This document shows, piece after piece, positions 53,738 to 63,633 of a DNA stretch of 64,000 bases. A model generated the notes under the pieces. That model was given only the letters and a program-made list of their open reading frames with translations. It ran no database searches and was not told the DNA's origin. Position 1 is the first letter of the stretch. Every line of letters starts with the position of its first letter. The DNA is from Scytonema hofmannii PCC 7110 (GTDB lineage Bacteria; Cyanobacteriota; Cyanobacteriia; Cyanobacteriales; Nostocaceae), in contig NZ_KQ976354.1 in the NCBI RefSeq assembly GCF_000346485.2, positions 3,103,421 to 3,167,420 of the forward strand. Reading direction: 5' to 3'. The position numbers and the translations under genes are program-made.

Positions 53738-54610
53738 CTAGATAAATTGAGCTTTTCTCCAAGCTTGAGGCGTAGTTTGATGATTCTGGCGAAACTGCCG
53801 GAAAAAATGCCCTTCATGTTGGTAGCCTACTGCCTCAGCAATCTGACTTACCGACAGGTTGCTTTCCCGGAGTAAAGTACGTGCTGCTAACATCCGGCGC
53901 TCGACAATCCAATGATTCACTGTTTTTCCTGTATGACGGCGTACCAGATTAGTTAAGTAAGCCGGACAGTAACCAACTGCTGTAGCTACATCACACAAGC
54001 TAATTGATTGATGATAACTTTCTTCAATAAAATTGAAGACTTGATTCAAAAGTGAGTCCAAAGGCAATATCGACAGAGGATATGCTGGTTCTGCTGTTTG
54101 AGTATCTGTAGATAGCTGATACTGCGAATTGTATGACTTCTGGGAGGAAGTCTGTTGTTGATTTTTTGGTAAAGCTAATGAGGAAGCCTGTTGTGACTTG
54201 ATATGACAGATAAACAGATAACTATAGTTTTTGCCTTCGTACTCTACAGAGGTGACAGTGATCTCAACTGGTATACAATGACCTTCTTTTGTCTGATGTC
54301 GAGTCTCAAAGGATAAATAACGCTGCTTTTTAGCAGTGTTGCAGAAGGTTGACCAAACATTGATCAAGAAATCTAGGTTTAGGTCTTGTATACTCATAGA
54401 TACCAACTCCTCATGAGAGTAATTAACCAAACGGCAAGCTGCATTGTTAACATATAAGAACTGTGCGTTTGGTTTTTGGTTTGGCTCTATCCAGAAAATT
54501 GGATCTGCTACACGATCCATCAAAAACTTAGTAAAGCGTAACTCTTCTTGTTGTAGTCGCAGTGTAACTTGAGAATTACTTTGCCTAGCAATACAGGTGC
54601 TAGAAACCAT
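53738..54610 (-). CDS. PAS-AraC-type transcription regulator
   Basis: A 290-residue protein. The PAS domain (about 25-140) shows DRVADPIFWIEPNQKPNAQF and GHCIPVEITVTSVEYEGKNY. The AraC-type double helix-turn-helix is at the C-terminus (about 185-288), with SLCDVATAVGYCPAYLTNLV and SQIAEAVGYQHEGHFFRQFR. It lies upstream of the two haemagglutinin genes on the same strand and diverges from the NB-ARC gene at 55162. It may control either; its ligand is unknown. Confidence 0.88.
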   Translation of the reverse strand: MVSSTCIARQSNSQVTLRLQQEELRFTKFLMDRVADPIFWIEPNQKPNAQFLYVNNAACRLVNYSHEELVSMSIQDLNLDFLINVWSTFCNTAKKQRYLSFETRHQTKEGHCIPVEITVTSVEYEGKNYSYLFICHIKSQQASSLALPKNQQQTSSQKSYNSQYQLSTDTQTAEPAYPLSILPLDSLLNQVFNFIEESYHQSISLCDVATAVGYCPAYLTNLVRRHTGKTVNHWIVERRMLAARTLLRESNLSVSQIAEAVGYQHEGHFFRQFRQNHQTTPQAWRKAQFI

Positions 54611-55161
54611 AGTTCAACCTCACTGTAAATTACGAGCTAAAGAGATTACAGCCATTTTCAGGAAAGAGACCACAGTCGTAGGGGCGCAAGGCATTGCGTC
54701 TTTACAGACGGTGTGGTTCATTTAGGTAAAAACTGCTGTAAATTGGTCAAATCTGGCCCAAAATCATACTTTGGGAAACATCAGCAAAATTCTGTTTATT
54801 ACCTAGTTAACATAAAAGATTAACTTAGTTAATACAGCAGTCATGAATAAGGTTAATAAACCAAGGTTAAATTAAGTTTATGTCTTCAAAAAAATTTACA
54901 AATAAAGTTGGAATCCAATATTCTGATGATTTTTGACCTGAGTACTGAGTAAAACTAACAATCTCCTATCTTGCATAGCATATAGTCAAGCTGGAAGATG
55001 TTTTTAGAATGTATTTCGACTGAATAGAGTAAAAACTGTTTGTTTGTAATGTTTTTAGGTGGTAGCATAATATTTAAGACAATTTGTGATCCTCCTGTTT
55101 GAATAAAGTTAATACAAGAGTTAATCTGTAGGAAGTAACTTATGTATACTCTTGACCGTCG
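54611..55161. promoter_or_regulatory. Divergent promoter region between regulator and NB-ARC gene
   Basis: Holds the second copy of a dispersed GC-rich repeat (54676-54720, inverse of 4064-4102). The 8-mer AAGGTTAA occurs twice, at about 54849 and 54863, and could be an operator, but its spacing does not match a Pho box. No gene is seen. Confidence 0.45.
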
Positions 55162-56877
55162 ATGAATTTAGAAGAAGTCATAAAAACTATAGATAGTGTT
55201 ATTCTCACCAACACGGGTCAGCATTTGAGAGATGTTGAGGCTGTTGTACTGCGAGGAGCTTGGCAAGCTAAAACTTATGAACAGATTGCAGAAACTTGTC
55301 AGTACAGCCTGGGTTACATCAAACAAGTAGCGGCTCCTAGACTTTGGAAGTTATTGTCAGAAGCCTTGGGAGAGGACATTAGTAAAACAAATTTTCGATT
55401 TATAATTGAGCGGCTGTGGGAAGGGCAACCAAAGAAAACGTTACCTTCCTCTGAATCGCTGAATTCTGTATCAGCAACAAGTATCAATAAGATTGATACA
55501 AGGCAATCTAGGGGTAGCAGCGATCGCTTAAGAAGCAGTCAGACAAAACTGCACCAAGATTGGGGTGAAGTACCGGAAATCAATATTTTCTACGGGCGCA
55601 CTCAAGAACTCGCCATGTTAAAAAAATGGCTCGTAAATGACAGTTGCCGAGTAGTAGCAGTTGTGGGTATGGGGGGAATTGGCAAGACAACTCTGTCTGT
55701 ACACTGCACTCGACAGATACAGCATGAGTTTGAGTTTGTGATTTGGCGAGATTTGCGAAGCACGCCATCAGTCAGCGAACTGTTGGCTGAACTAACCCGG
55801 TTTCTCTCACCTCAGTCAAACGACTATTTAATAGAAGAAGACATTGACGTTCAAATCTCTAATTTTATTAGTCTCTTACGCCGACATCGATGTCTAATCG
55901 TTCTAGATACAACAACGGGAATTCAGCAGAGTCATCATTTTTCCGGACATTATCGAGAAGGATATCAAAGTTACAGTAAGTTATTAAGACGATTAGGGCA
56001 AGAGTCTCATCGTAGCTGCTTGATGTGGATAGCTCGTGAGAAACCAAGAGAAATTGGTCTTATGGAAGGAGAAACTCGTCCAGTCCGCTCGTTATATCTC
56101 AAGGGGTTGGATTCACACGCTCAGGAAATCTTCAAAGAGAAGAATTTGTTAGATCCAAATAGTTGGGAAGACTTGATTCAACTTTATAGAGGTAATCCCT
56201 TAGCTTTAAAAATCGTTGCCAGTACGATTCAAGAATTGTTCGGTGGCAAGGTTTCTGCTTTTCTGAAACAAGAAACGATTGTTTTTGGCGAGCTGAACGA
56301 TATTTTAGACGAACAGTTTGAGTACATATCGGCTCTAGAACAAGAAATTCTCTACTGGCTGGCGATTAAGTGTCAACCGATTTCCCTATCCCAATTGCGT
56401 GCAGAGATTTTAGCATCTGTGGCTCAAGCAGAATTAATCGAAGCCCTGGAATCACTTTTGAGGCGATCGCTGATTGAAAGAACTGTTGAAGAAGAAGAAG
56501 TGATATTTTCACTTCAGCAACCTGTAGTTTCTCAATACGTCCTCAACCAAATTTGTGAGCGCATTTGTACCGAGATTCGGGAATTCAGCAGAAATCAAAA
56601 AATTGAGAAAATTGAACTTTTGAGAACACTCGCCTTGGTTAACAAGACACAAACAAATAAAGAGATCTACGAAATGCAAGTCCGCTTAATTCTTAAACCC
56701 ATTAAGAACCAATTATGTCATATTTTAAGAGATGAAAGTCTGATTGAGGAGCAGCTAACAAAAATTCTCTCATTTTTGCAAGGAAAAACTTCGCTAGTTG
56801 TCGGATATGCTAGAAGCAATATTGAAAGTTTGCTTTTAGAACTAAAATTGGAGCTAAGTAATATTAGCTATCGATAA
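55162..56877 (+). CDS. NB-ARC ATPase with vMAP-type helix-turn-helix N-terminus
   Basis: A 571-residue STAND protein. The N-terminal part (1-90: DVEAVVLRGAWQAKTYEQIA and QYSLGYIKQVAAPRLWKLLS) is the HTH-like domain common in cyanobacterial NB-ARC and WD40 proteins. The NB-ARC part has the P-loop VVGMGGIGKTTL (168-178) and a Walker-B strand CLIVLDTTTGIQ at about 244-255, where most relatives have LVLDN or LVLDD. Winged-helix and helical parts follow. There are no C-terminal WD40 or other sensor repeats, so it is shorter than typical members. The kinase gene follows 35 bases later on the same strand. Confidence 0.85.
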   Translation: MNLEEVIKTIDSVILTNTGQHLRDVEAVVLRGAWQAKTYEQIAETCQYSLGYIKQVAAPRLWKLLSEALGEDISKTNFRFIIERLWEGQPKKTLPSSESLNSVSATSINKIDTRQSRGSSDRLRSSQTKLHQDWGEVPEINIFYGRTQELAMLKKWLVNDSCRVVAVVGMGGIGKTTLSVHCTRQIQHEFEFVIWRDLRSTPSVSELLAELTRFLSPQSNDYLIEEDIDVQISNFISLLRRHRCLIVLDTTTGIQQSHHFSGHYREGYQSYSKLLRRLGQESHRSCLMWIAREKPREIGLMEGETRPVRSLYLKGLDSHAQEIFKEKNLLDPNSWEDLIQLYRGNPLALKIVASTIQELFGGKVSAFLKQETIVFGELNDILDEQFEYISALEQEILYWLAIKCQPISLSQLRAEILASVAQAELIEALESLLRRSLIERTVEEEEVIFSLQQPVVSQYVLNQICERICTEIREFSRNQKIEKIELLRTLALVNKTQTNKEIYEMQVRLILKPIKNQLCHILRDESLIEEQLTKILSFLQGKTSLVVGYARSNIESLLLELKLELSNISYR

Positions 56878-56912
56878 CAGGTAATCCCTTTTCCAAATCA
56901 AAATGTTGAAAT

Positions 56913-59123
56913 ATGAGCTACTGTATCAATCCCTGGTGTCTTTATCGCAAAAATCCCGACGATCAAGATTTTTGCCAGAACTGTGGCTCTAGCTTAATTA
57001 TTAACGAGCGTTATCGTGTGATTAAGCCATTAAGAGAATTAAATCAAAATCACTATACAGAAATATTTGAAATAGATAACTTAGGAACAACAAAAGTTCT
57101 GAAAGTTTTGACCAGCAATCGCCACCGATTAGTTGAACTGTTTGAGCAAGAAGCTAGAATCCTTAAGCAGTTGAGACATCTAGGAGTTCCTCAAGTCGAT
57201 ACTTGTTTCTGTTTTTCTCTCAAAGATAGATGTAAACAATTGCATTGCTTAGTCATGGAGAAAATTCCAGGGCAAAATCTAGCTCATTGGTTAGAAGAAA
57301 ATAGAAAATTATCTGAAGAATCAGCAATTGATTGGTTACTACAACTTGTTCAACTATTAGAAAAAATCCATAAAGAACAAATTTTACATCGAGATATTAA
57401 GCCATCCAATATCATGCTTCGTCCTGATGGGAAACTGGTTTTGATTGACTTTGGCACGGCGAGACAAGTGACTATGACTTATGTCGAAAAACTAGAATTA
57501 GGTGATATTACTCGAGTTTATTCTCTTGGATATACAGCACCAGAGCAAATTCAAGGTCAAGCCGGTTATCAGTCAGACTTTTTCGCTCTAGGACGTACTT
57601 TTGTGAATTTATTGACAGGTATACACCCCAATGATTTGCCGAAAAATCCTCAAAGCGATCGGTTAATTTGGCGAGATAAAGCACCTCATATTTCTACTGG
57701 TTTAGCAAATTTAATCGACGCTCTGATGATACCCGCGCCCCAAGAGCGACCTCTACAACCGCAGATAATTTTAGAGCAACTTAAGGTAAGCCGAAACCAA
57801 GACCTTCAGATTAATGAGTTAAGCGCAGGGAAAAAAGAGTCATTCTCGTCGAAAGCGAGAATTTTGGCTGCACGTGGCTCGATCAATACTTGGCGCAATC
57901 TTTATAAAGTAATTAGTGTGAGTTTAGCGATCGCCTTTTTTGTCATAGGGATTAGGTATCTGGGAATACTCCAACCCTTTGAGTTAAAAACTTTCGATCG
58001 CCTGATGGCGCTACGACCAATAGAACAACAAGATCCGCGTCTTTTGCTCGTAACTATCGATGAAGCTGACATTCAATATCAAAATCGGCTACAAATGCCT
58101 ATTCGATGGTCTTTATCCGATCGAGCGCTTCTGCAACTTCTAGAAAAACTAGAGCAATATCAACCAAGAACTATAGGAATAGATATCTATCGTGATTTCC
58201 CCGTCAATCCTGAGTATCCCGATTTAGCAAATCGCCTGCGCTTCGACAGTCGCTTTTTTGCTGCTTGTAAAGTTCCTGCTCCTGAAGATGGTGTTCCAGA
58301 TGGCATTCCCCAACCTCCAGAAGTGCCAAAATCCCGCTTGGGTTTTAGCGATTTTATTGCGGACGATGACGAAGTGGCTCGTCGCCATTTGTTACATTTA
58401 ACTCTTCCCGTTACGTCTCCTTGTGCTGCAAAATATGCCTTAAGCCTCCAGTTAGCACTCCACTATTTAGATGCTCAAGGTATTAAATCACAAGTTACTG
58501 CTGATGGGCAACTACAAATTGGCAAAGTACTATTCAAGCAATTAACAACTCATATTAGTGGTTATCAAAACATAGATGCATCTGGTTATCAAATACTGCT
58601 TAATTATCGTTCTCTCCGCTCTCCTGTAGATATTGCCCAGCAAGTATCTCTTAGAGAAATTTTGGAGGATCGAGTTACCCCTGAATTAATCAACTTGGTC
58701 AAAGATCGCATAGTCATCATAGGCGTTTCTGCAGTCAGTGCTGTCGATCGCTGGAAAACCCCCTACAGTGCGACAGCAATCCCTAGTCGTAAAGAAATAC
58801 CAGGAATGTTTGTGCAGGCTCAGGCGATCGCCCAAATTCTCAGCGCAGTTCTTGATGGGCGGTCTTTAATTTGGTGGTGGCCTAGTTGGCTAGAAGCCTT
58901 GTGGGTCTTTGGATGGTCATTGCTGGGGGGTATCCTTGCTTGGTGCATTCATCGTCCAGTATATCTGGGATTGGCAGTTGCAGTCGAACTTTCCCTTCTT
59001 TTCGGTATTTGCTGTATCATTTTAATCAATGCAGGATGGATACCACTAATTCCACCTGCATTAGCACTTATAATTGTCCCAGTAGTAGTTGTATACTTTA
59101 GTTCGACAGATCGCTCACCTTAA
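56913..59123 (+). CDS. Ser/Thr protein kinase with zinc ribbon and CHASE2 domain
   Basis: A 736-residue membrane kinase. A zinc ribbon is at the start (Cys4, Cys9, Cys21, Cys24). The kinase domain (about 34-300) has the ATP-binding Lys in KVLKVL (64), HRDIKPSN (159-166) and DFG (179-181). After a membrane segment (VISVSLAIAFFVIGIRYLGI) comes an extracytoplasmic CHASE2 sensor domain (about 355-620, with DPRLLLVTIDEADIQYQNRL) and three further membrane segments. It should sense an outside signal and phosphorylate cytoplasmic proteins. It is placed between the NB-ARC gene and a DUF928 gene, probably in one operon. Confidence 0.9.
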   Translation: MSYCINPWCLYRKNPDDQDFCQNCGSSLIINERYRVIKPLRELNQNHYTEIFEIDNLGTTKVLKVLTSNRHRLVELFEQEARILKQLRHLGVPQVDTCFCFSLKDRCKQLHCLVMEKIPGQNLAHWLEENRKLSEESAIDWLLQLVQLLEKIHKEQILHRDIKPSNIMLRPDGKLVLIDFGTARQVTMTYVEKLELGDITRVYSLGYTAPEQIQGQAGYQSDFFALGRTFVNLLTGIHPNDLPKNPQSDRLIWRDKAPHISTGLANLIDALMIPAPQERPLQPQIILEQLKVSRNQDLQINELSAGKKESFSSKARILAARGSINTWRNLYKVISVSLAIAFFVIGIRYLGILQPFELKTFDRLMALRPIEQQDPRLLLVTIDEADIQYQNRLQMPIRWSLSDRALLQLLEKLEQYQPRTIGIDIYRDFPVNPEYPDLANRLRFDSRFFAACKVPAPEDGVPDGIPQPPEVPKSRLGFSDFIADDDEVARRHLLHLTLPVTSPCAAKYALSLQLALHYLDAQGIKSQVTADGQLQIGKVLFKQLTTHISGYQNIDASGYQILLNYRSLRSPVDIAQQVSLREILEDRVTPELINLVKDRIVIIGVSAVSAVDRWKTPYSATAIPSRKEIPGMFVQAQAIAQILSAVLDGRSLIWWWPSWLEALWVFGWSLLGGILAWCIHRPVYLGLAVAVELSLLFGICCIILINAGWIPLIPPALALIIVPVVVVYFSSTDRSP

Positions 59124-59157
59124 TCTAGAAAATGCCAAAAATTTTAAGTTTTGAACT

Positions 59158-60003
59158 ATGACTCAGAAAACATTGGCTAAGAAAAGATTACTTCTTACAT
59201 TGATGAGCCTGAGGTACTTTGTTCCTTTGGCGATCCCTGGTCTGGCAAGTTTTTCTCTACCAATGCAAGCATCAGTTGTCAAATTAGTTACAAATTATCC
59301 CAACAGTCAGCAAAATCAGTCAGTGCAACAACCGCAATTACCTGATAATGGAGCACCTATTGGTCGCCGCAGAGGCGGTACTAGTCGCAATGATTGTCCA
59401 GCACTTAACATCCCTGTTACCGCGTTGGTTCCTGGTAAAGAAAAGTTGGATGATTTTCAAGACTCTGCATCTTTTTTGGCCTCAACTATTTCCAAACATC
59501 CAACCTTTTGGGTCTATATTCCAGAGCTACCAAACAATACTCGTAATGGAGAATTTCTTTTGCAAGATGAAGCCGGGGAAGATATCTACCGAACATTTTT
59601 AACACTACCTCCAACAGCAGCAGTAATCAGCATTAGCCTACCATCAAGTCCTAGCTATTCCCTAAAAATAGGTAAGAAATATCATTGGTATTTCAAAATC
59701 TATTGTGGAAAACAAGAAGCAAAAGCTAGATATTTTTATGTTGATGCCTGGATAGAAAGAGTCGCTTTGACACCGGAACTCGATCTCAAATTAAAGGTGG
59801 CAAAATCTCAGAAGTATCTAACTTATTTTGACCACAATATTTGGTATGACGCACTTACAAACTTGGGTGAACTACTTCGTACTAATTCACAAAATAAGAA
59901 TCTAAAAACTGATTGGTTGAAATTTTTAAAATCTATTGATTTACAAGATATTGCTCAAGAACCTGTAACGATATTTAGTTGGGATAGAGGTTTGACTAGA
60001 TAG
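59158..60003 (+). CDS. DUF928 secreted protein
   Basis: A 281-residue protein with a signal peptide (YFVPLAIPGLASFSLPMQAS). GAPIGRRRGGTSRNDCPALN, TFWVYIPELPNNTRNGEFLL and YHWYFKIYCGKQEAKARYFY are typical of DUF928 proteins, which in cyanobacteria accompany CHASE2 proteins, CHAT proteins and TPS haemagglutinins. Function unknown; exported. Its last eight bases overlap the end of the convergent haemagglutinin gene. Confidence 0.85.
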   Translation: MTQKTLAKKRLLLTLMSLRYFVPLAIPGLASFSLPMQASVVKLVTNYPNSQQNQSVQQPQLPDNGAPIGRRRGGTSRNDCPALNIPVTALVPGKEKLDDFQDSASFLASTISKHPTFWVYIPELPNNTRNGEFLLQDEAGEDIYRTFLTLPPTAAVISISLPSSPSYSLKIGKKYHWYFKIYCGKQEAKARYFYVDAWIERVALTPELDLKLKVAKSQKYLTYFDHNIWYDALTNLGELLRTNSQNKNLKTDWLKFLKSIDLQDIAQEPVTIFSWDRGLTR

Positions 60004-62797
60004 CACATTGAACAGAATGCCAAGAACTACGAGGTGTTGTTTTTGGTGTATGTGCAACTAAAGATACCTCACCATTGCTGCTTTTCACCCATCCAGTTGC
60101 TTCAACGATCGTTTCTGGCAATGTAAATTTGGCGATACGCAAAGCGTCAAGTCTCCGGCTTACCACAGATGAAAAAGAGTTGGTTTGAGGCTCAGACTGG
60201 GGAGTTATCCAATCCACTTGCAAAGCATCAGCTATTAGGGGTTGGAAAGGACTACTCGCCATACCACCACGCTCCGTAACAACAAATGAACTGTTAGTTG
60301 GGTTACCCGCAGAATTGCAGCTTGTCGTAATCTGTTGTGATGCATCAACTAAATTTGTAGATAAAGCCACCAACCCACTACTGGGATCGGTATCAGGTTG
60401 ATTGATTTCTACAAAACCATCTATCCCAAATTTAGAACTGGCAGTAATGTCTGTATCCCGATCTAGAAAAAGCCCTTGAGTGTAAAGGCGAATATTTCCG
60501 CCCCTTCCAGTAAAAGCATTAGCTGTAATATCACTATTGCCTAAGGAAACTAAGAACTTAGTATCAATATTTATATTGCCTCCATTCCCCCCTGTATTGT
60601 CAGTCCCTGCAGTAGCAGTTATGCTGCTGTTGTTACTTAGCAAAATACTTTGAGTCTTGAGAGTGATGTTTCCACCTTCACCGAACTTAGTCTCTGTTGT
60701 AATGGTTCCTTGGTTACTGAGACGCAGTTTGCTAGCCGTAACTTCTATGTTGCCAGCATTAGCCACTTGATTCCCTTGGATGCGAGAAAAAAAGCCACTA
60801 TTAGAACCGTCATTGTCTATCAACTTCAAACCAAATTTCTCCAATCGAGTGATTAAAGTCGGATCGCTTCCAGAGATAGTCACAGTGTCAGTAGCATTGA
60901 CTGTGATATTACCAGCATTCCCACTGCTAAAGCTACTGGTAACAAATTGTCCACCACCAGTCAGATCGAGGGTGTTGGTATTAACCTTAATATTGCCTCC
61001 AAAACCAGCACCCGTAGTTCTTGCGCTTAAAACGGCTCCTTTTGAGACTTGCAAGATAGGAGCTGTTACGCTAATATCACCACCTTGCCCTCCCGCTTCC
61101 CCTTCACTACTTGCAATCAATCCACTGATCAAATTGCCCGCAACTGGATTGACACCAGAAATGATAACGGACTCGGATGCATGGATTTGAATATTGCCTC
61201 CCTTCCCTTTTGCCAAAGTTCTGGACAATATTTCCGCACCATTGGTTAAAAATAAGGTTTTTGCCTTGATATTTATGGTGCCTCCATCGCCCGCTCCAAA
61301 AGTATCGCTAAAGATAAAGCTATTGTCAAAAGAGGCGGTATTTCGAGCTTCAATAATGACATTTCCAGCCATCGTTTGACCTACAGTGTCGGTTTCCAAA
61401 CTTGAACCGTTGGTTAAGGATATGTTTCCTGTTTGAATATTGATATCACCAGCTTTGTTTGATGCTGCAATTCCTGCTTTAGCTTGGATAAAACTTTTTG
61501 CAATAGACTCAAAATTACTAACCCGTACAAAGACTCCTACCGTGTCTCCCTGTCCATAAATGTTGGCGCTCAATTTAGCACGATTATTTAAGGAAAGCGA
61601 CTCGGCTTTAATATCTATACCGCCAGTACTGCCAACTGCTAGACGATCTACATCGCTGGTGATGGAACTATTATCGGCAATAGAAACGGACTCTCTAGCT
61701 TGAACAAACACTCCTGCAGTGCTTCCTTGACCATAGGTGTTGGTACTCAGGTTAGTGCTATCACTTAAGGACAGCGATCCAGTTTTGAGGTATATACCAC
61801 CTGTATTGCCCACAGCTTGAGACGATGGTTTAAAGAAGCTCGTTGGGTCACCGACTTCATTCCAGATAAAGCTTCTTGCGATCGCCATCTTGCCAGTAGC
61901 ATCAAGAGAAATATTTCCCGGTTGAGTACTAACTGAGTTTACACTAGCTGTTATGCTACTTCTTTGTAGATTCAGGTTGCGGGCTGCGATCGCAATACTA
62001 CCACCATTCTGAGCTAAAACTTTTGCATCATCTGTCAGTGACACATCAGCTCGCTCCAAATTATCGGGAACAATGAAATGCAGATTCTTATTTTCAACAA
62101 GCCCTACTGTTCCATTGCTCGCCACACCTGCTAACTCGACGTTACCACCTTCTGCTTCCAAAATACCTCTATTTAAGTTCACATTCCCACCCAGTAGCAA
62201 TAAACTTTCTCCCTGAGGAACTTTTAAACCTGCTGTCGATTGATTGATAATCGAACTTTGAGCCGCAATTTGATTGAATAAAATAGCAGAAGGTTGAACT
62301 GTCAGTAATGCAGGATTATTTGGCAAAGAAGCACTGAAAAAACCTTGATTGCCAAATGCGATCGCATTTGCAGTTGTTGCTACAAACGAACCACCTACAT
62401 TCAAACTAGCTTTTGGTCTAAACACGATTCCGCTAGGATTAATCAAAAACAAGTTCGGATTAGAACCTCCAGTCGTAGCCAGAGACCCCATAATTTCAGA
62501 GCGATTTCCACCCGTTACCCGAACTAAAATATTCTCGATATTTGTGTTAGGGCTGATAAAATCAACTTTATCTCCTGCTTTAATGTTGAATTGCCTAAAG
62601 CTATGAAACAAGTTCTTACCTGCTTCTGTTCCTACAGTTACAGTATGGATATTACCTTGGGGTACGACAATGGAATTCTTGGGTAGAGTCCCATCTGGGA
62701 TAATTTGAGTTTCTTGAGCATCAGTAGAGCCAGCACCAAGAGAACAACAGATGCTAAATCCGCTAACAATCCAAAAATGGAGAATATATCGTTTCAT
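59996..62797 (-). CDS. Filamentous-haemagglutinin-type secreted protein 3 (TPS family)
   Basis: A 933-residue protein with a signal peptide (IVSGFSICCSLGAGSTDAQE) and TPS domain (GKNLFHSFRQFNIKAGDKVD; PNLFLINPSGIVFRPKASLN), then a beta-helix of GNTGGIYLKTGSLSLSDSTN-type repeats. It is clearly more distant from proteins 1 and 2 than those are from each other, and has NPSG where they have NPNG. No TpsB partner is visible in the window. No Pho-box-like repeat was found upstream. Confidence 0.9.
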   Translation of the reverse strand: MKRYILHFWIVSGFSICCSLGAGSTDAQETQIIPDGTLPKNSIVVPQGNIHTVTVGTEAGKNLFHSFRQFNIKAGDKVDFISPNTNIENILVRVTGGNRSEIMGSLATTGGSNPNLFLINPSGIVFRPKASLNVGGSFVATTANAIAFGNQGFFSASLPNNPALLTVQPSAILFNQIAAQSSIINQSTAGLKVPQGESLLLLGGNVNLNRGILEAEGGNVELAGVASNGTVGLVENKNLHFIVPDNLERADVSLTDDAKVLAQNGGSIAIAARNLNLQRSSITASVNSVSTQPGNISLDATGKMAIARSFIWNEVGDPTSFFKPSSQAVGNTGGIYLKTGSLSLSDSTNLSTNTYGQGSTAGVFVQARESVSIADNSSITSDVDRLAVGSTGGIDIKAESLSLNNRAKLSANIYGQGDTVGVFVRVSNFESIAKSFIQAKAGIAASNKAGDINIQTGNISLTNGSSLETDTVGQTMAGNVIIEARNTASFDNSFIFSDTFGAGDGGTINIKAKTLFLTNGAEILSRTLAKGKGGNIQIHASESVIISGVNPVAGNLISGLIASSEGEAGGQGGDISVTAPILQVSKGAVLSARTTGAGFGGNIKVNTNTLDLTGGGQFVTSSFSSGNAGNITVNATDTVTISGSDPTLITRLEKFGLKLIDNDGSNSGFFSRIQGNQVANAGNIEVTASKLRLSNQGTITTETKFGEGGNITLKTQSILLSNNSSITATAGTDNTGGNGGNINIDTKFLVSLGNSDITANAFTGRGGNIRLYTQGLFLDRDTDITASSKFGIDGFVEINQPDTDPSSGLVALSTNLVDASQQITTSCNSAGNPTNSSFVVTERGGMASSPFQPLIADALQVDWITPQSEPQTNSFSSVVSRRLDALRIAKFTLPETIVEATGWVKSSNGEVSLVAHTPKTTPRSSWHSVQCAI

Positions 62798-62811
62798 TCA
62801 GGTGGTTAGTG

Positions 62812-62846
62812 ATTGCTAATTGCTAACAGCTAATTGCTAATTGCCA
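62812..62846. repeat. Heptamer tandem repeat (ATTGCTA)
   Basis: About five units of ATTGCTA, two of them imperfect, lie just upstream of haemagglutinin gene 3 and are followed by an inverted TTAGCAATT. A further STRR-type sequence, different in motif from those at 4107 and 5634. Confidence 0.7.
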
Positions 62847-62903
62847 TTAGCAATTCACAACTAACGATGAACTTTTAACATATCTTTATTAGAGTTTTAA
62901 TTT

Positions 62904-63320
62904 TTACGCACAGCCTCCTACTATAATTTCATAACTGAGAAGATAATTCGTTTCATTCATTCCTAGAAACTGAAGTGGAGTCAAAGACGTGATATCTGTG
63001 ATTGAAACTGTTTGACGATTAACAAATTGGGGTTCTCCTGAATTAATAGATTGAAAAAGAGAAAGGGTGAGTGAATTTTGCAAACATCTATCAATATTAA
63101 GTAGAGCCTGATTGCTAGAATTAAGATTATAGGGCCCGTTAGCGTTTATTTCATCAGCAACTCGCACGTACACAGAGATTGAAGAACCGTCTGCAGGAGG
63201 CGATAACCTCTCGATCGACTTCAAGCGTAATAAGCCGTTTGGTAGTACAATATCGGTTGAAGGGTTGCATATCGTGATATTCGGAAGTGTAGTGACTCGT
63301 AAAGTAGGTTTAACTTTCAT
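62904..63320 (-). CDS. Uncharacterised 138-residue protein
   Basis: Not recognised. It begins MKVKPTLRVTTLPNITICNP, has no signal peptide or membrane segment, is rich in Asn, Ser and Leu, and ends IVGGCA. The even mix of hydrophobic and polar residues suggests a beta-rich soluble protein. It lies upstream of haemagglutinin gene 3 on the same strand, separated by the heptamer repeat. ATG at 63320; no strong ribosome site. Confidence 0.6.
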   Translation of the reverse strand: MKVKPTLRVTTLPNITICNPSTDIVLPNGLLRLKSIERLSPPADGSSISVYVRVADEINANGPYNLNSSNQALLNIDRCLQNSLTLSLFQSINSGEPQFVNRQTVSITDITSLTPLQFLGMNETNYLLSYEIIVGGCA

Positions 63321-63633
63321 ATTAAAATATTCCGCTTACAAACTAAGAAAGTGTAGGTATGTTTAGGTAATTGCCGATAAATTGGCAATCGGCAAATAGT
63401 TAAAGCCACCCTGTATAAAAACAAAAATTCAAAAAATCATAGCCCGTGTTGGTATATCAAGTTAGTTTCAAACTTTTACGCAGCAATTCGACTAATTTTA
63501 CAAAACTTGATGAATAAGGGCATTAGGGATTGGGAAATTGAGCATCCCCCTTGACCCCAATTTCTAATCTCCAGACCCCTACCTATGGCACAATAAAGAC
63601 GGTAATAAGAAATATATAGATAGGGTAACAAGC
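63321..63633. promoter_or_regulatory. Divergent promoter region upstream of chlI
   Basis: Contains an 8-bp hairpin (TTGCCGAT, 63371-63378, with 63388-63395). It presumably holds the promoters of chlI and of the small gene at 62904. No gene is seen. Confidence 0.45.

Noticed and set aside
60780-61379. Plus-strand open frames inside haemagglutinin gene 3
   Set aside because: Antisense shadows of the beta-helix repeats; they show no domain pattern.
63340-63370. Pho-box-like motif upstream of the gene at 62904
   Set aside because: ACCTAA and ACCTAC occur here but with a 10-base period instead of 11 and without the TTAACC core.
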